DNA of 64,000 nucleotides from positions 1 to 64,000 of the forward strand of contig JADLSH010000193.1 of the NCBI GenBank assembly GCA_016169945.1, in the 5' to 3' direction. Origin of the DNA: Trachythela sp. YZ-2020 (taxonomy: Eukaryota > Cnidaria > Anthozoa > Malacalcyonacea > Clavulariidae). A program made the translations under genes and the position numbers. The notes under the pieces were generated by a model. It was not told the DNA's origin. It saw only the letters and a program-made list of their open reading frames with translations, and did no database searches. Position 1 is the first letter of the stretch, and each line of letters starts with the position of its first letter. This document shows positions 22,805 through 32,939 of this stretch, piece by piece.

Positions 22805-23252
22805 ATTGTAAATATCAACTTTTAAGGTATAAACCCTGGAGAACAACCCAAAACAATGCATGGGGTGACCAAGAGCCAACTGACGAAGTCTTAATTAATT
22901 ATTGGCAAGAATTCTTGCAAACACCTTACTGCTTTGTCATGTCCCAGACTGGTTTGACAAATTACAAGCTGTCATTCAGAGTGAAGAACTAGAAGATGAA
23001 CCTTTTGAAGAACAGCAGAGAACTCGAGAAGAGTGAATGATATTGTCAGACCTCCACACTCCATTTGACAACTCTGAGCAAACACCATGACTGGCATCTT
23101 GACAGAACCAGTTATTCAGAACAACAAATCCAAGAAATGCCTACATGGATAAAAACAAACAAAGAGGAATACACTATTCACGAGAAATATGACATTGTTG
23201 ATGTCAACAGTTTTAGTGAAATGCAAAAACTAGCTATATGTTATATTTAGGC
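22805..23252 (+). pseudogene. Helitron segment just before the Pif1 helicase domain
   Basis: Reads, with one in-frame TGA where Trp is expected (about 23035) and a shift near 23085, as VPDWFDKLQAVIQSEELEDE, then LSDLHTPFDNSEQT, then DWHLDRTSYSEQQIQEMPTW, then YDIVDVNSFSEMQKLA. This is the recurring lead-in to the Helitron helicase. The Walker A motif that should follow is absent, so the element is truncated at about 23252. Confidence 0.65.
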
Positions 23253-24430
23253 GGGAGAGGCGTTATAATGGCGTGAAAGCAAATTGTGTTCACGCTCTAT
23301 ATTGTGTATAATTACGGTTCCACTTCAAGGCTTTGACTGATTGAGGACATCATGTAAAGTCCGACGAAAGTCGATCTGCCATAACCTTTCAAAGAACCGA
23401 AGGGTTAAACATTGGTGTCTTTTTAAAGACGGCAACGGCGGAGGTCACAGCTGGGAACCAAAGTTAGATGTTGAAATAGTACGTGTTAAACATTTTTCAA
23501 AAAATCTAGCATGGCATTTTCATGATATATATGCCTACCTCTCCCGTTTAGGATATGTTTGGGTATGTAATTTCGACCCCGAATTAGTCAACGTATATTT
23601 GGTTAGCATATGAAAATATAGGGGAGGTCCATGTCCAATTTTTCCTTTGTGAATATCAAGGAAACGAAGGACAAACGTATTAAAATGGGTCATTCTAGCT
23701 GCTGTTTGCCTTTCTTTGGTTAGTAATGTGTACTCAATATTATTGCAAAACGCTATTCGAAACTATAAACTTGATTTTATCAAAACAGCTCGAAACGTAG
23801 GAGTAAGAAAGAATAAGCAAAAGCAAGGAGAACATATGCAGCTGGATCATTTTAAACTTTCCAGATGCCTATTCAAGTCTTCAAATTAGGATAGTTTGTC
23901 GAAAACATACCTAAGAATATTTTAAACTTAATTTTCCCAAATTGTCAATTCACGAGACGTTAAAAACTCTCCTGGGTTTACTATTTATGCAATCATGGTG
24001 AAATTTTCAGCATTTACTCATTATTATTAAACCTTTGACGTGAACCTAAAAAATACTATGTGTGAGTTATACACGCCACAGGCCAACCCTATTAATGAAC
24101 TGAACATGCCCATATTTTCATTCAACTATAAACACAAGTAAAATTTATACACTCTATGCCTTTAGCTGAGTATTTTTTTAGGTTCACGACATAGATAGGT
24201 CTATTTTGTATCCATTAAAGCTGTTTGGGAGATCATTCGTAGTTTACTTTGGCTCCTATCATTTGTGGCACAAACACCATATTTTACTCCATAGGGGGTC
24301 ATATCTTGGTTACTGTGGCAACAACAAATGTATAAGCGAGTGATTTTGTGTCAGCTACCCATATTCTATAATATTAGAGTAAAAAATGAGGGAAAAATAT
24401 TAAATTAGAGAAAAAAGTTTTCAACGTATA
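23253..24430. other. Intergenic DNA
   Basis: 23325-23410 resembles 5600-5690 (GACATCATG.AAAGTCC...GGTCGAT/AGTCGAT...CCTTTCAAAGAA), an unnamed dispersed repeat. The rest shows no gene. A 90-codon frame at 23341-23613 overlaps the repeat and is unassigned. Confidence 0.4.
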
Positions 24431-24660
24431 AGACCACCTTAGGCTAACCCCTTTACTTTTCAGTCATTTTCGGCCACTCTTTCTAAAAGACAAAAAGTGG
24501 CCGAAAATAGCCAAAAAGTAAAGGCTAACCCCTTAACATTTTTTCGACAAAAAGTTAAGGCTAACCCCTTTACTTTTTAGTCATTTTCGGCCACTCTTTC
24601 TAAAAGACAAAAAGTGGTCGAAAATCGCCAAAAAGTAAAGGCTAACCCCTTAATTTCCTC
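24425..24660. repeat. Two tandem copies of a small palindromic unit
   Basis: AGGCTAACCCCTTTACTTTT and AAAAAGTAAAGGCTAACCCC flank CATTTTCGGCCACT / AGTGG(C/T)CGAAAAT inverted repeats. The ~125-bp unit occurs twice in succession and is followed by a fragment of the TAGACTTGC MITE family. Confidence 0.7.
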
Positions 24661-24711
24661 CCGCCCGCATTTTCGTGCGCCCTTTTTAACTCCCCACTAA
24701 AAAAACCTTTT

Positions 24712-25345
24712 GATTATATTTTAAGTACTTTTCTCGGTTCGTTTAACATGTATGTTTATGAGCTTAAGTGTATACGACAACTTCCAGGGGATCTTAGAGT
24801 CAATGCCAAAGGATTTCGATTAAGCGAGTGTATATCGAGGGTTTAAATTTACGGTTTATTTATGATAAGGTTTCATATTTAACTTAATCTAAATAATTAT
24901 ATTTAAAGATATTTACACCGGATAGCTTCATCGAATGATCGCGCTAGCAATAAATGTATATTTCGTTCAGTCTTAAGCGATTGTATAGCAATTCTGTATA
25001 ACAAGCAGTCAAACTGCATGCCTTCATGCAAGTATAAAGACTCTTGGCTAGTGTCAGTTTTGATTTAAACGAAGTTTTTACTCTGATCAATTGCTGCAGA
25101 TCAGGCGATATAAACAAACCGCGAGTGTCGTGTCTCGTCGATAACTTATTAAACGAAGCCCAATGCATTTCGTGTTAATAAGATACCTTAGGGTATGACC
25201 TCATTAGGATGTCAAGGTAAGGACCCACAGTAATTGGTACTGTTGTGGAGTTCCAGCCTTTCTCTGTGCGTTTAAACCTAAAAATTGTTTGTATTATTGG
25301 CTAACCTAAATAAAAATCTCAAGATCGAAACAAATCTCAAGATTC
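24712..25345 (+). repeat. TATA/AATAAA-bearing array repeat, copy 1
   Basis: Starts ATTATATTTTAAGTACTTTT and contains CTTCCAGGGGATCTTAGAGT, a TATAAA box near 25035, and AATAAAAATC at the end. Copies lie at about 30239, 31525, 38212 and 41090. The spacing of promoter-like and poly(A)-like signals is what an LTR or a small transcription unit would show, but I cannot define TG...CA ends. This copy keeps about 90 bp (AATAAGATACC...GGATGTCAAGG) that copies 3 and 4 lack. Confidence 0.7.
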
Positions 25346-25462
25346 TTGGCAAATTAGGTCATATTATGATATATATATAATTAAGGCTTTACCTCGGTGT
25401 AAGAACGAACCTCACGAGTGACGTCACACAACTCAATAGATAAATAGATATGTTGTGAATAA

Positions 25463-26059
25463 ATATAATTGGTCTTGTGGTTCTTGTGGTTCACTTAGTT
25501 CACTTGGTTAACTTGGTTCTTGTGGTTCACTTGGTTCACTTGGTTCTTGTGGTTCACTTGGTTCTTGTGGTTCACTTGGTTTAATTGGTTCTTGTGGTTC
25601 ACTTGGGTCAATTGGTTCTTGTGGTTCACTTGGTTCACTTGGTTCACTTGGTTCACTTGGTTCACTTGGTTCACTTGGTTCACTTGGTTCACTTGGTTCA
25701 CTTGGTTCACTTGGTTCTTGTGGTTCACTTAGTTCACTTGGTTCTTGTGGTTCACTTAGTTCACTTGATTCTTGTGGTTCACTTAGTTCACTTGGTTATT
25801 GTAGTTCACTTGGTTCTTGTGGTTCACTTAGTTCACTTGATTATTGTAGTTCACTTGATTCTTGTGGTTCACTTAGTTCACTTGGTTCTTGTGGTTCACT
25901 TAGTTCACTTGGTTATTGTAGTTCACTTGGTTATTGTAGTTCACTTGGTTCTTGTGGTTCACTTGGTTCTTGTGGTTCTTGTGGTTCACTTGGTTCTTCG
26001 GTGGTTCACTTGGTTCTTGTGGTTCTTGTGGTTCTTGTAGTTCACTTGGTTCTTGTGGT
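25463..26059. repeat. TGGTTCACT/TGGTTCTTG minisatellite, array A (left part)
   Basis: A 9-bp core (TGGTTCACT, alternating with TGGTTCTTG) is repeated with few errors for about 600 bp. No frame contains a stop because the unit lacks them, so the long Val-His-Leu or Asn-Gln-Val frames are artefacts. Array A continues beyond the hAT-like insertion to 26930. Arrays B and C lie at 32163-32935 and 38855-39615. Confidence 0.95.
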
Positions 26060-26775
26060 CAGGGGCGCACATTTCAAAAAGGTTTGGAGGGGGTGTCCAT
26101 TGTTCAGGGACCGACTTTTTATATTTGTTTGACCACATCAAAACATGTATTACGAGTTAATGTAAAAATATGTGTAGTGCCAGTGGTATAGAAGGATTGT
26201 AATAGGAGACCGAAAAATTTTGAGCAACTTGAGTCTGTAGATTGTCGGAAATGGCATTTTCAGAGTCTTCTCTACCTCTTTCGTTATAGGCCCTTTCACT
26301 AATAAATATATATTTTCAAACTCCTCTAGTTTCGAATTCAAATATTTCGCTGAATTATGCCCCCCAAAACGTAACCATCAACATCATAAAGACCCAATTA
26401 GAAACTGTAATTTTACAACAGAGTTGACTTAATTTTACTCGAGAATACTGACGTGGAAATAGAACGAACATTGCGGCAGAGCAAAAGTTAGGAGGTTTTG
26501 CGCAGTCGTGTATGGCTATGCCATTTTACATTTGAGTATACTGCTTTAAGAGGGAAATATATCTCTGGGTTTTGCAATGTTGATTTCTTTTATTGACAGT
26601 TTTTTGTATCGTTTATTATACATTTTTTAGACAGAATGTTTCGGACCAACTCGGACCGAATTAAGTAGTGTAATTTTACAATTTGGCACCGACTTTTTTG
26701 AAAAATTCACAAATGATGGGGGGGGGGTGTCACACCCCCCACCCACACACACACCCACCCTAATGTGCGCCCCTG
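26060..26775. mobile_element. hAT-like MITE inserted in minisatellite A
   Basis: Ends CAGGGGCGCACATT / AATGTGCGCCCCTG with a perfect 8-bp duplication CTTGTGGT (26052-26059, 26776-26783). That combination is typical of hAT elements. Inner sequence includes ACCGACTTTTT on both sides and a G10/C-rich stretch. No transposase is present. It splits the minisatellite, so it inserted after the array existed. Confidence 0.9.
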
Positions 26776-26783
26776 CTTGTGGT

Positions 26784-26930
26784 TCACTTGGTTCTTGTGG
26801 TTCACTTGGTTCTTGTGGTTCACTTGGTTCTTGTGGTTCACTTAGTTCACTTGGTTCTTGTAGTTCTTGTGGTTCACTTAGTTCACTTGGTTCTTGTGGT
26901 TCACTTAGTTCACTTGGTTCTTGTACTACT
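26784..26930. repeat. Minisatellite array A, right part
   Basis: Continuation of the TGGTTCACT/TGGTTCTTG repeat after the hAT-like insertion. It ends at TTGGTTGCCTGGCTAGTA, the same junction as in arrays B and C. Confidence 0.9.
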
Positions 26931-26934
26931 TGGT

Positions 26935-27995
26935 TGCCTGGCTAGTAAAATATTGAATATTCTCTCTTTATTCTGCTTGCAACTGCCTCTAATGTAAAAG
27001 AAATTCCAGAGATCTTGTCAAAAGTAAATCTATAGTGTTTACATAGTTACATTATATTTGACAGATCGTGAATTTTATCAATTAAGAATTTTATGCGAAA
27101 ACAAGATATCTTTCCATGTTTTGACCACTATAGGCCGTTTGGGATAAACTTATAAATCAAAATTGATAGAAGTTTCATTCTATATGACTCTATTCCTCCT
27201 AGGTGTCGAATAGATCTTTAGGTTAATCAGTGTGCGCGCGACATATCTTGTTTTATCTTATCTATCTGCCGTAGCTGGCAAAAGTGTTTTATTCTTGGAG
27301 AAGTAGCAGTGGTTTAGTGATTTAGAAAGTAAAGCTAAGTCGCGGAATTGAAAAGGAATCTTAACAATATTATAATTTTCCCACTGGGATCGGCATGTGA
27401 CGCGCTCATCAGGTTTGCGTAGCGATGCTCATGGTTGTAACTAAATTGAATTATATCGAACAAGTCGGTTTGCAAACAAATTAAAGCCTCTAATTGGTGC
27501 TTAATTAAACGACGAAATTGTTTCATAAAAGGATAAACTTTGTAGGCGGAGAGTTCACAAATACACCGTTGGCCAAAAAATGCGAAAGAGCTGTTCTGAA
27601 AACAGCTTTTGCACATTGTACGCATCTCATCGTTAATCAAAATTAAACAATGTCACTATTAAAATCTTCTACGATGCATGGATTGATTTACTAATGTTGC
27701 GGCGTTGACTTTATATGTATGTGTAATATAGAATTGAATTGCAATTGCATTAGCAGACCTATTCGAGCCGTATACTCACAACGGTCCCTACCTCGCAGCA
27801 ATTTTCTTGCTATTAGAAATTTCTAAATTTGATTATTATTACATTGTTTCAGGGTTTGCGAAGAGATAAATCTTTTTAAAAATAAACACAAAAAGATTAA
27901 CGTTCTAAAGTTAAAGATTAAAGATTTTGTGCAAAATTTAAAAATATATGTTATAGATTAAGATGACGCACTTAGTCAAATTGAGCTATAGTCAA
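26935..27995. repeat. Post-minisatellite segment, copy A
   Basis: Nearly identical to 32940-34000 and, partly, to 39618-40235. A minus-strand 101-codon frame (27335-27640) reading CKSCFQNSSFAFFGQRCICE is preserved in copy B only as a shorter frame (33460-33663) because of indels. That argues against selection on it. Confidence 0.8.
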
Positions 27996-28026
27996 TTTGA
28001 TGTCTCTAGAGATAAGTTAGAATCAG

Positions 28027-28464
28027 TTAGGACGTCGCCAAGGTATTCAATGCAATTTTCTCGACACTGACTTGAAATTTATTATTAATAAGAATTTGAT
28101 CAAATTTTTGGGGTATCTTCTTTTGAGATGAATGAAATATTACAAAGTTTAATTTCTTCAATCTTAAGAGATATTTAGCTTTGTTAGCATGCACCGAGGC
28201 CGAGCCAATTACGTACATGGAAATAATGCATGGTAATGATCCGAAAGGACACCTTTCCTGTACACAACAATATTCTGATGAAGTTATATTTTTAGTAATG
28301 GCACCCCGTTGCTTTTGATTATTTAGATAAGACACAAACCCGTTTTTAACCACACCTCTAACACCAAAATAATCAAGTTTATCAATTAAAATAGTATTAT
28401 TGACAGCATCGAAGGCTTTACATCGAAGCCTTAGGTCTAGAAAAATTTCACATGCACATGACAC
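28027..28464 (-). pseudogene. LINE reverse-transcriptase fragment, copy A
   Basis: The minus-strand frame reads FLDLRLRCKAFDAVNNTILI, then KLDYFGVRGVVKNGFVSYL, which matches the FLDLSKAFDTVNH...LDYYGVRG...SYL region of CR1/Jockey-type reverse transcriptases. Two residues are inserted before KAFD, the following PQGS and YxDD motifs are lost, and the tail is LKKLNFVIFHSSQKK. It is a dead 5'/3'-truncated remnant, duplicated at 34054-34460. Confidence 0.7.
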
Positions 28465-28499
28465 ATCACATATTCATGTAGAACTTTGAATTTTATAAA

Positions 28500-29705
28500 A
28501 TAATATTTCGGATCAAGGCTATGGCTTTGTTCTGCCGCTTCTGCGCATTGTCTTTGTTCAGTGCACACTTAGTGCACACTTAGTGCACACGAGTTTTTCT
28601 GGGAATTTATTGAAAAAGCGAAATAAGCCAAATGAAGGGGTTTAAAGTATAAGTAAGCATAAGTGAGGAATCAATTCATTATTGCAATGAGGAATCAATT
28701 CATTACAGCAGCCTATCAACCAACACAACAAATAGGTCGTCATAGCTCATTAATTAATGGGGGAAAAAACGGTTTTTGGCACCCTGCCTTACACCTTGCC
28801 TAATCAATTTCTAAACTGGCCTTTAGTATTTTAGTGTTGCTAACGCCAGACTTGGCTATTACTTGGCTATTTAAACATGCAGCCATTTTGAAAAACAGTG
28901 ACCACTATCAATAATTGGATTATAATTCTCTAATCACTCATCGCGAACTAAAGTGAACTATAAACAAACCGGGCATTCCAAAACAATTAGTGATAATATC
29001 ATGAATGTGTCAAAATCGTGTTTCATGATTTTTTCGGCACTCTACCTATAAATACGCCTGCATTTGCTTTAAGCACCGAAATTATACACGCCTATACGTA
29101 GACTACATGCACCTTGCCCGTCCAATTATTAAGTTCCTCAGAGTCTACAGTACCTGAACCCTTTTCCGCCAGGTCTGGCCTTTAGTGTGTTATTGTTGCT
29201 AACGCCAGACGATTATATTTACTTGGCTGTTTAAACAATCATTTTTGCAGTGTTAGAAATGGATGAACAATGACCACTATCAACATGACCAATATAACTA
29301 TTGTAGGCGACTATTTTTTAATTGGATCAATTAGGAATAATGAGGTAAATCAATTATCAATTATTAAGAATCAATTATCTTACACCGAGGTAAAGCTATA
29401 ATTAAGCAATGGTTCAGATATACGCAATAGAAACTCTTTATGTTATTATATGAAAGTATGAGTGTCAGAGTTGCAAAATGTTTTGAACCTCCGCCTCCGA
29501 GTAGGATTTGTGTTTTCCCAACTTTACTCGAAATACTGAATTGGAAATTTTCCGACATGCAGTCTTTTGCCTGGGCACGCTTGACAGTTGGCCCTTGCAG
29601 CACTGCTAGTGTTGACGTGTTGTGCATGGTCACACCAATATGGCTGTCATTGCAGGCTTCAATTATGCATAGCATGCAGATGCACTATCCAGCCTAGTTT
29701 TTAGA
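28500..29705. repeat. Array segment with TTTAAGCACCGAAATTATAC / TTACTCGAAATACTGAA modules, copy A
   Basis: Duplicated at 34530-35700. Its end (GGCAGTTGTGTTGACGTG-like and GGTCACACCAATATGGCTGT) recurs at 31125, 35660 and 44070 and, more diverged, downstream of both precursor genes. The ~85-codon frames reading CVFPTLLEILNW in these copies vary by indel and I do not call them genes. Confidence 0.7.
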
Positions 29706-29713
29706 TCAGTAGT

Positions 29714-29715
29714 TT

Positions 29716-29746
<31 letters not shown>

Positions 29747-30080
29747 GCTTCGCCAACTAGGGTGGGATCACCACAACATCATATGCCAATTACTGTGGGC
29801 CCTTTTACCTAACCCACCCTGTCAACTTTCCCTGTGGGAGGAAACTGGAGTACCCGGAGAAAACCCACGACTTTCGGCAGGGCGTTAACTTTACTATTTT
29901 CACTGGAGGACTGGGTTCGAGTCGCATTGAGGAAATTCTCACTTAGACTTCGGAACCCGCGGCCTTAGAGGTGAAAGGCAAGTGCGCTAAGTGTGCTAAG
30001 TGCGCTAAGTGTGCGCCAAGTGCATGCGCCAAGTGCGCTAAGTGTGCGCCAAGTGCGCTAAGTGTGCGTCAAGTGCGCTA
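29714..30080 (-). mobile_element. tRNA-headed SINE, copy 1
   Basis: On the minus strand the 5' head carries an A-box-like TTAGCGCACTTGCC (29977-29990) and a B-box-like CGGGTTCCGAAG (29949-29960). The body includes GTTTTCTCCGGGTACTCC, and the 3' end is a (TAAA)n tail at 29745-29714. The body motif recurs very widely in marine-animal repeats. The head is prolonged by CAAGTGCGCTAAGTGTGCG repeats. Copies lie at 37724-38050 and 40509-41045. Confidence 0.7.
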
Positions 30081-30238
30081 ACAACACAAAGTGTGGAAAA
30101 GAGTCCACGTTTTAAAAATATACAGCCAGTAGACGCAAAAATGAATTCCTTTAACAGGCTTTAGTTGCATGAAAGATTTCTATTTAAACAGAAAAAGAGA
30201 ATACTAAATTATATTTGTAACGAAATATCACAGTTTTG

Positions 30239-31171
30239 TTATTATTGTAATTATATTTTAAGTACTTTTCTCAGTTCGTTTAACATGTATGTTTATGAGC
30301 TAAAGTGTACGACAACTTCCAGGGGATCTTAGAGTCAATGCTAAAGATTTCGATTAAGCGAGTGTATATCGAGGGTTTAAATTTACGGTTTATTTATGAT
30401 AAGGTTTCATATTTAACTTAATCTAAATATATTTAAAGATATTTACACCGGATAGCTTTATCAAATGATCGCGCTAGCAATAAATGTATATTTCGTTCAG
30501 TTCTAAGCGACTGTATAGCAATCCTGTGTAACATGCAGTCAAACTGCATATGCCTTCATGCAAGTATAAAAACTCTTGGCTAGTGTCAGTTTTGACTTAA
30601 ACGAAGTTTTTACTCTGATCAATTGCTGCAGATATGAACAAACCGCGAGTGTCGTGTCTCATCGTCGATAACTTATTAAACGAAGCCCAATCCATTTCGT
30701 GTTAATAAGATACCTGAGGGTATGACCTCATTAGGATGTCAAGGTAAGGGCCCACAGTAATTGGTACTGTTGTGGTGTTCCCGCGTTTCTCTGTACGTTT
30801 TAAATCTAAAAATTGTTTGTATTATTGGCGAACCTGAATAAAAAATCTCAAGATTCAAACACATCTCAAGATTCTTGGCAAATTAGTTCATATGATGATA
30901 TATAATTAAGCAATGGTTCAGATATACGCAATAGAAACTCTTTATGTTTATATATGAAAGTATTAGTGTCAGAGTTGCAAAACATTTTGAACCTTCCTCC
31001 GCCTCCGGGAAGTATTTGTGTTTTCCCAACTTTACTCGAAATACTGAACAGGAAATTTTCCGACATGCAGTCTTTGCATGGGTACGTTTGACAGTTGGCC
31101 ATTGGAGTACTGCTAGTGTTGACGTGTTGTGCATGGTCACACCGATATGGCTGTCATTGCAGGCTTCAATT
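30239..31171 (+). repeat. TATA/AATAAA array repeat copy 2, fused to a 29390-29690-like segment
   Basis: Contains TATAAAAACTC at about 30566 and AATAAAAAATC at about 30839. It then continues directly into the AAGCAATGGTTCAGATATACGC segment otherwise found at 29403. This is a short partial unit between the larger duplicated blocks. Confidence 0.7.
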
Positions 31172-31325
31172 TAGACTTGCTCTAAGTCTGTCTCTTAAAG
31201 GTGTTTTTATTTTCGTGCGCCCTTTATAACTCCCCAATCCTTTAACTCCCCAATCCTTTAACTCCCCAATCCTTTATAACGCCACAATAAAAACCCCTTT
31301 AAGAGACATACTTGGAACAAGTCTA
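31172..31325. mobile_element. MITE with TAGACTTGC ends (copy 2)
   Basis: A 154-bp element with ends TAGACTTGCTCTAAGTCTGT / TTGGAACAAGTCTA, internal triple CCCCAATCCTTTA, and a perfect 9-bp duplication GCTTCAATT (31163-31171, 31326-31334). Same family as 6313-6503. Confidence 0.85.
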
Positions 31326-31524
31326 GCTTCAATTAGCATTTGCAGAGGTAGTATCCAGCCTTAGGTTAGTTTTTAGATCAGTGGTTTGATCCGTTTGAAC
31401 AACAAAAAGTGTGGAATAGAGTCCATATGTTTTTAAAATATATAGCCAGTAGACGCAAAAATCAATTTCCTTTAGCAGGTTTTAGTTGCATGAAAGATTT
31501 CTATACAGTTTTGTTACTATATTT

Positions 31525-32050
31525 TTATTATATTTTAAGTACTTTTCTCGGTTCGTTTAACATGTATGTTTATGAGCTTAAGTGTACGACGACTTCCAGG
31601 GGATCTTAGAGTCAATGCCAAAGGATTTCGATTAAGCGAGTGTATATCGAGGGTTTAAATTTACGGTTTATTTATGATAAGGTTTCATATTTAACGTAAT
31701 CTAAATATATTTAAAGATATTTACACCGGATAGCTTTATCAAATGATCGTGCTAGCAATAAATGTATATTTCGTTCAATTTTAAGCGACTGTATAGCAAT
31801 TCTGTATAACAAGCAGTCAAACTGCATGCCTTCATGCAAGTATAAAAACTCTTGGCTAGTGTCAGTTTTGACTTAAACGAAGTTTTTACTCTGATCAGTT
31901 GCTGCAGATCAGCAGATATGAACAAACCGCGAGTGTCGTGTCTCGTCGATAAAGTAATTGGTACTGTTGTGGTGTTCCCGCCTTTCTCTGTGCGTTTTAA
32001 ATCTAAAAATTGCTTGTATTATTGGCTAACCTAAATAAAAATCTCAAGGT
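31525..32050 (+). repeat. TATA/AATAAA array repeat copy 3 with short ORF
   Basis: TATAAAAACTC at about 31841 is followed by an ATG at 31918, a 38-codon frame (MNKPRVSCLVDKVIG...) to 32034, and AATAAAAATC immediately after. Copy 4 has the same frame at 38609-38728 with one added codon. The frame lacks a signal peptide or known motif, and its conservation may reflect recent duplication only. Confidence 0.5.
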
Positions 32051-32162
32051 CGAAACAAATCTCAATAGATAAATGGATATGTTGTATATTCTGTAAGAAC
32101 CTCACGAGTGACGTCACACAACTCAATAGATAAATAGATATGTTGTGAATAAATATAATTGG

Positions 32163-32935
32163 TCTTGTGGTTCTTGTGGTTCACTTGGTTCACTTGGTTC
32201 TTGTGATTCACTTGGTTCACTTGGTTCTTGTGGTTCACTTGGTTCTTGTGATTCACTTGGTTCACTTGGTTCTCGTGGTTCACTTGGTTCACTTGGTTCT
32301 TGTGATTCTTGTGGTTCACTTGGTTCTTGTCAGTTCACTTAGTTCACTTGGTTCTTGTGGTTCTTGTGGTTCACTTAGTTCACTTGATTCTTGTGGTTCA
32401 CTTAGTTCACTTGGTTCTTGTAGTTCACTTGATTCTTGTGGTTCACTTGGTTCTTGTGATTCTTGTGGTTCACTTGGTTCTTCGGTGGTTCACTTGGTTC
32501 TTGTGGTTCTTGTAGTTCACTTGGTTCTTGTAGTTAATTTGGTTCACTTGGTTCTTGTGGTTCACTTGGTTCTTGTGGTTCACTTAGTTCACTTGGTTCT
32601 TGTGGTTCTTGTGGTTCACTTGGTTCTTGTGGTTATTGTGGTTCACTTGGTTCTTGTAGTTCACTTGGGTCTTGTGCTTCACTTGGTTCTTGTGGTTCTT
32701 GTGGTTCTTGTGGTTCACTTGGTTCTTCGGTGGTTCACTTGGTTCACTTGGTTCACTTGGTTCACTTGGTTCACTTGGTTCACTTGGTTCACTTGGTTCA
32801 CTTGGTTCACTTGGTTCACTTGGTTCTTGTGGCTCACTTGGTTCTTGTGGTTCACTTAGTTCATTTGGTTCTTGTGGTTCACTTAGTTCACTTGGTTCTT
32901 GTGGTTCACTTAGTTCACTTGGTTCTTGTAGTTTC
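32163..32935. repeat. TGGTTCACT/TGGTTCTTG minisatellite, array B
   Basis: About 770 bp of the same 9-bp unit as array A, uninterrupted. Variants such as TTCTTCGG and TTCTCG are shared with array C, so B and C were duplicated together. Confidence 0.95.
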
Positions 32936-32939
32936 ATTG

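Larger units (their letters stand above)
18272..23252 (+). mobile_element. Decayed Helitron
   Basis: In order on the plus strand: a cysteine-protease-like ORF with a 45-bp repeat array, an Arg/Lys-rich linker, a DUF6570-type segment, and a short piece preceding the Pif1 helicase domain. Frameshifts, stop codons and deletions separate the parts. The Rep HUH nuclease and the Pif1 motor itself are missing. A 1.1-kb TIR element interrupts it at 20703-21836, and unrelated sequence fills about 21900-22800. I did not identify the 5' TC or 3' CTRR ends. Confidence 0.75.

Noticed and set aside
23325..23400. Possible hammerhead ribozyme (CTGATTGAGG...CGACGAAAGTCG)
   Set aside because: The core would need CTGANGA and GAAA in register. 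There is an extra base in the first box, stem II does not close properly, and the sister sequence at 5600 lacks GAAA.
25495..26040. Long Asn-Gln-Val, Val-His-Leu or Gly-Ser-Leu frames on both strands
   Set aside because: They are translations of a stop-free 9-bp minisatellite open in several phases at once, with the same artefact in arrays B and C.
29440..29697. 85-codon frame reading CVFPTLLEILNW, repeated at 30944, 35492 and 43869
   Set aside because: Copies differ by frame-breaking indels and alternative starts. They are conserved only as part of a duplicated repeat.
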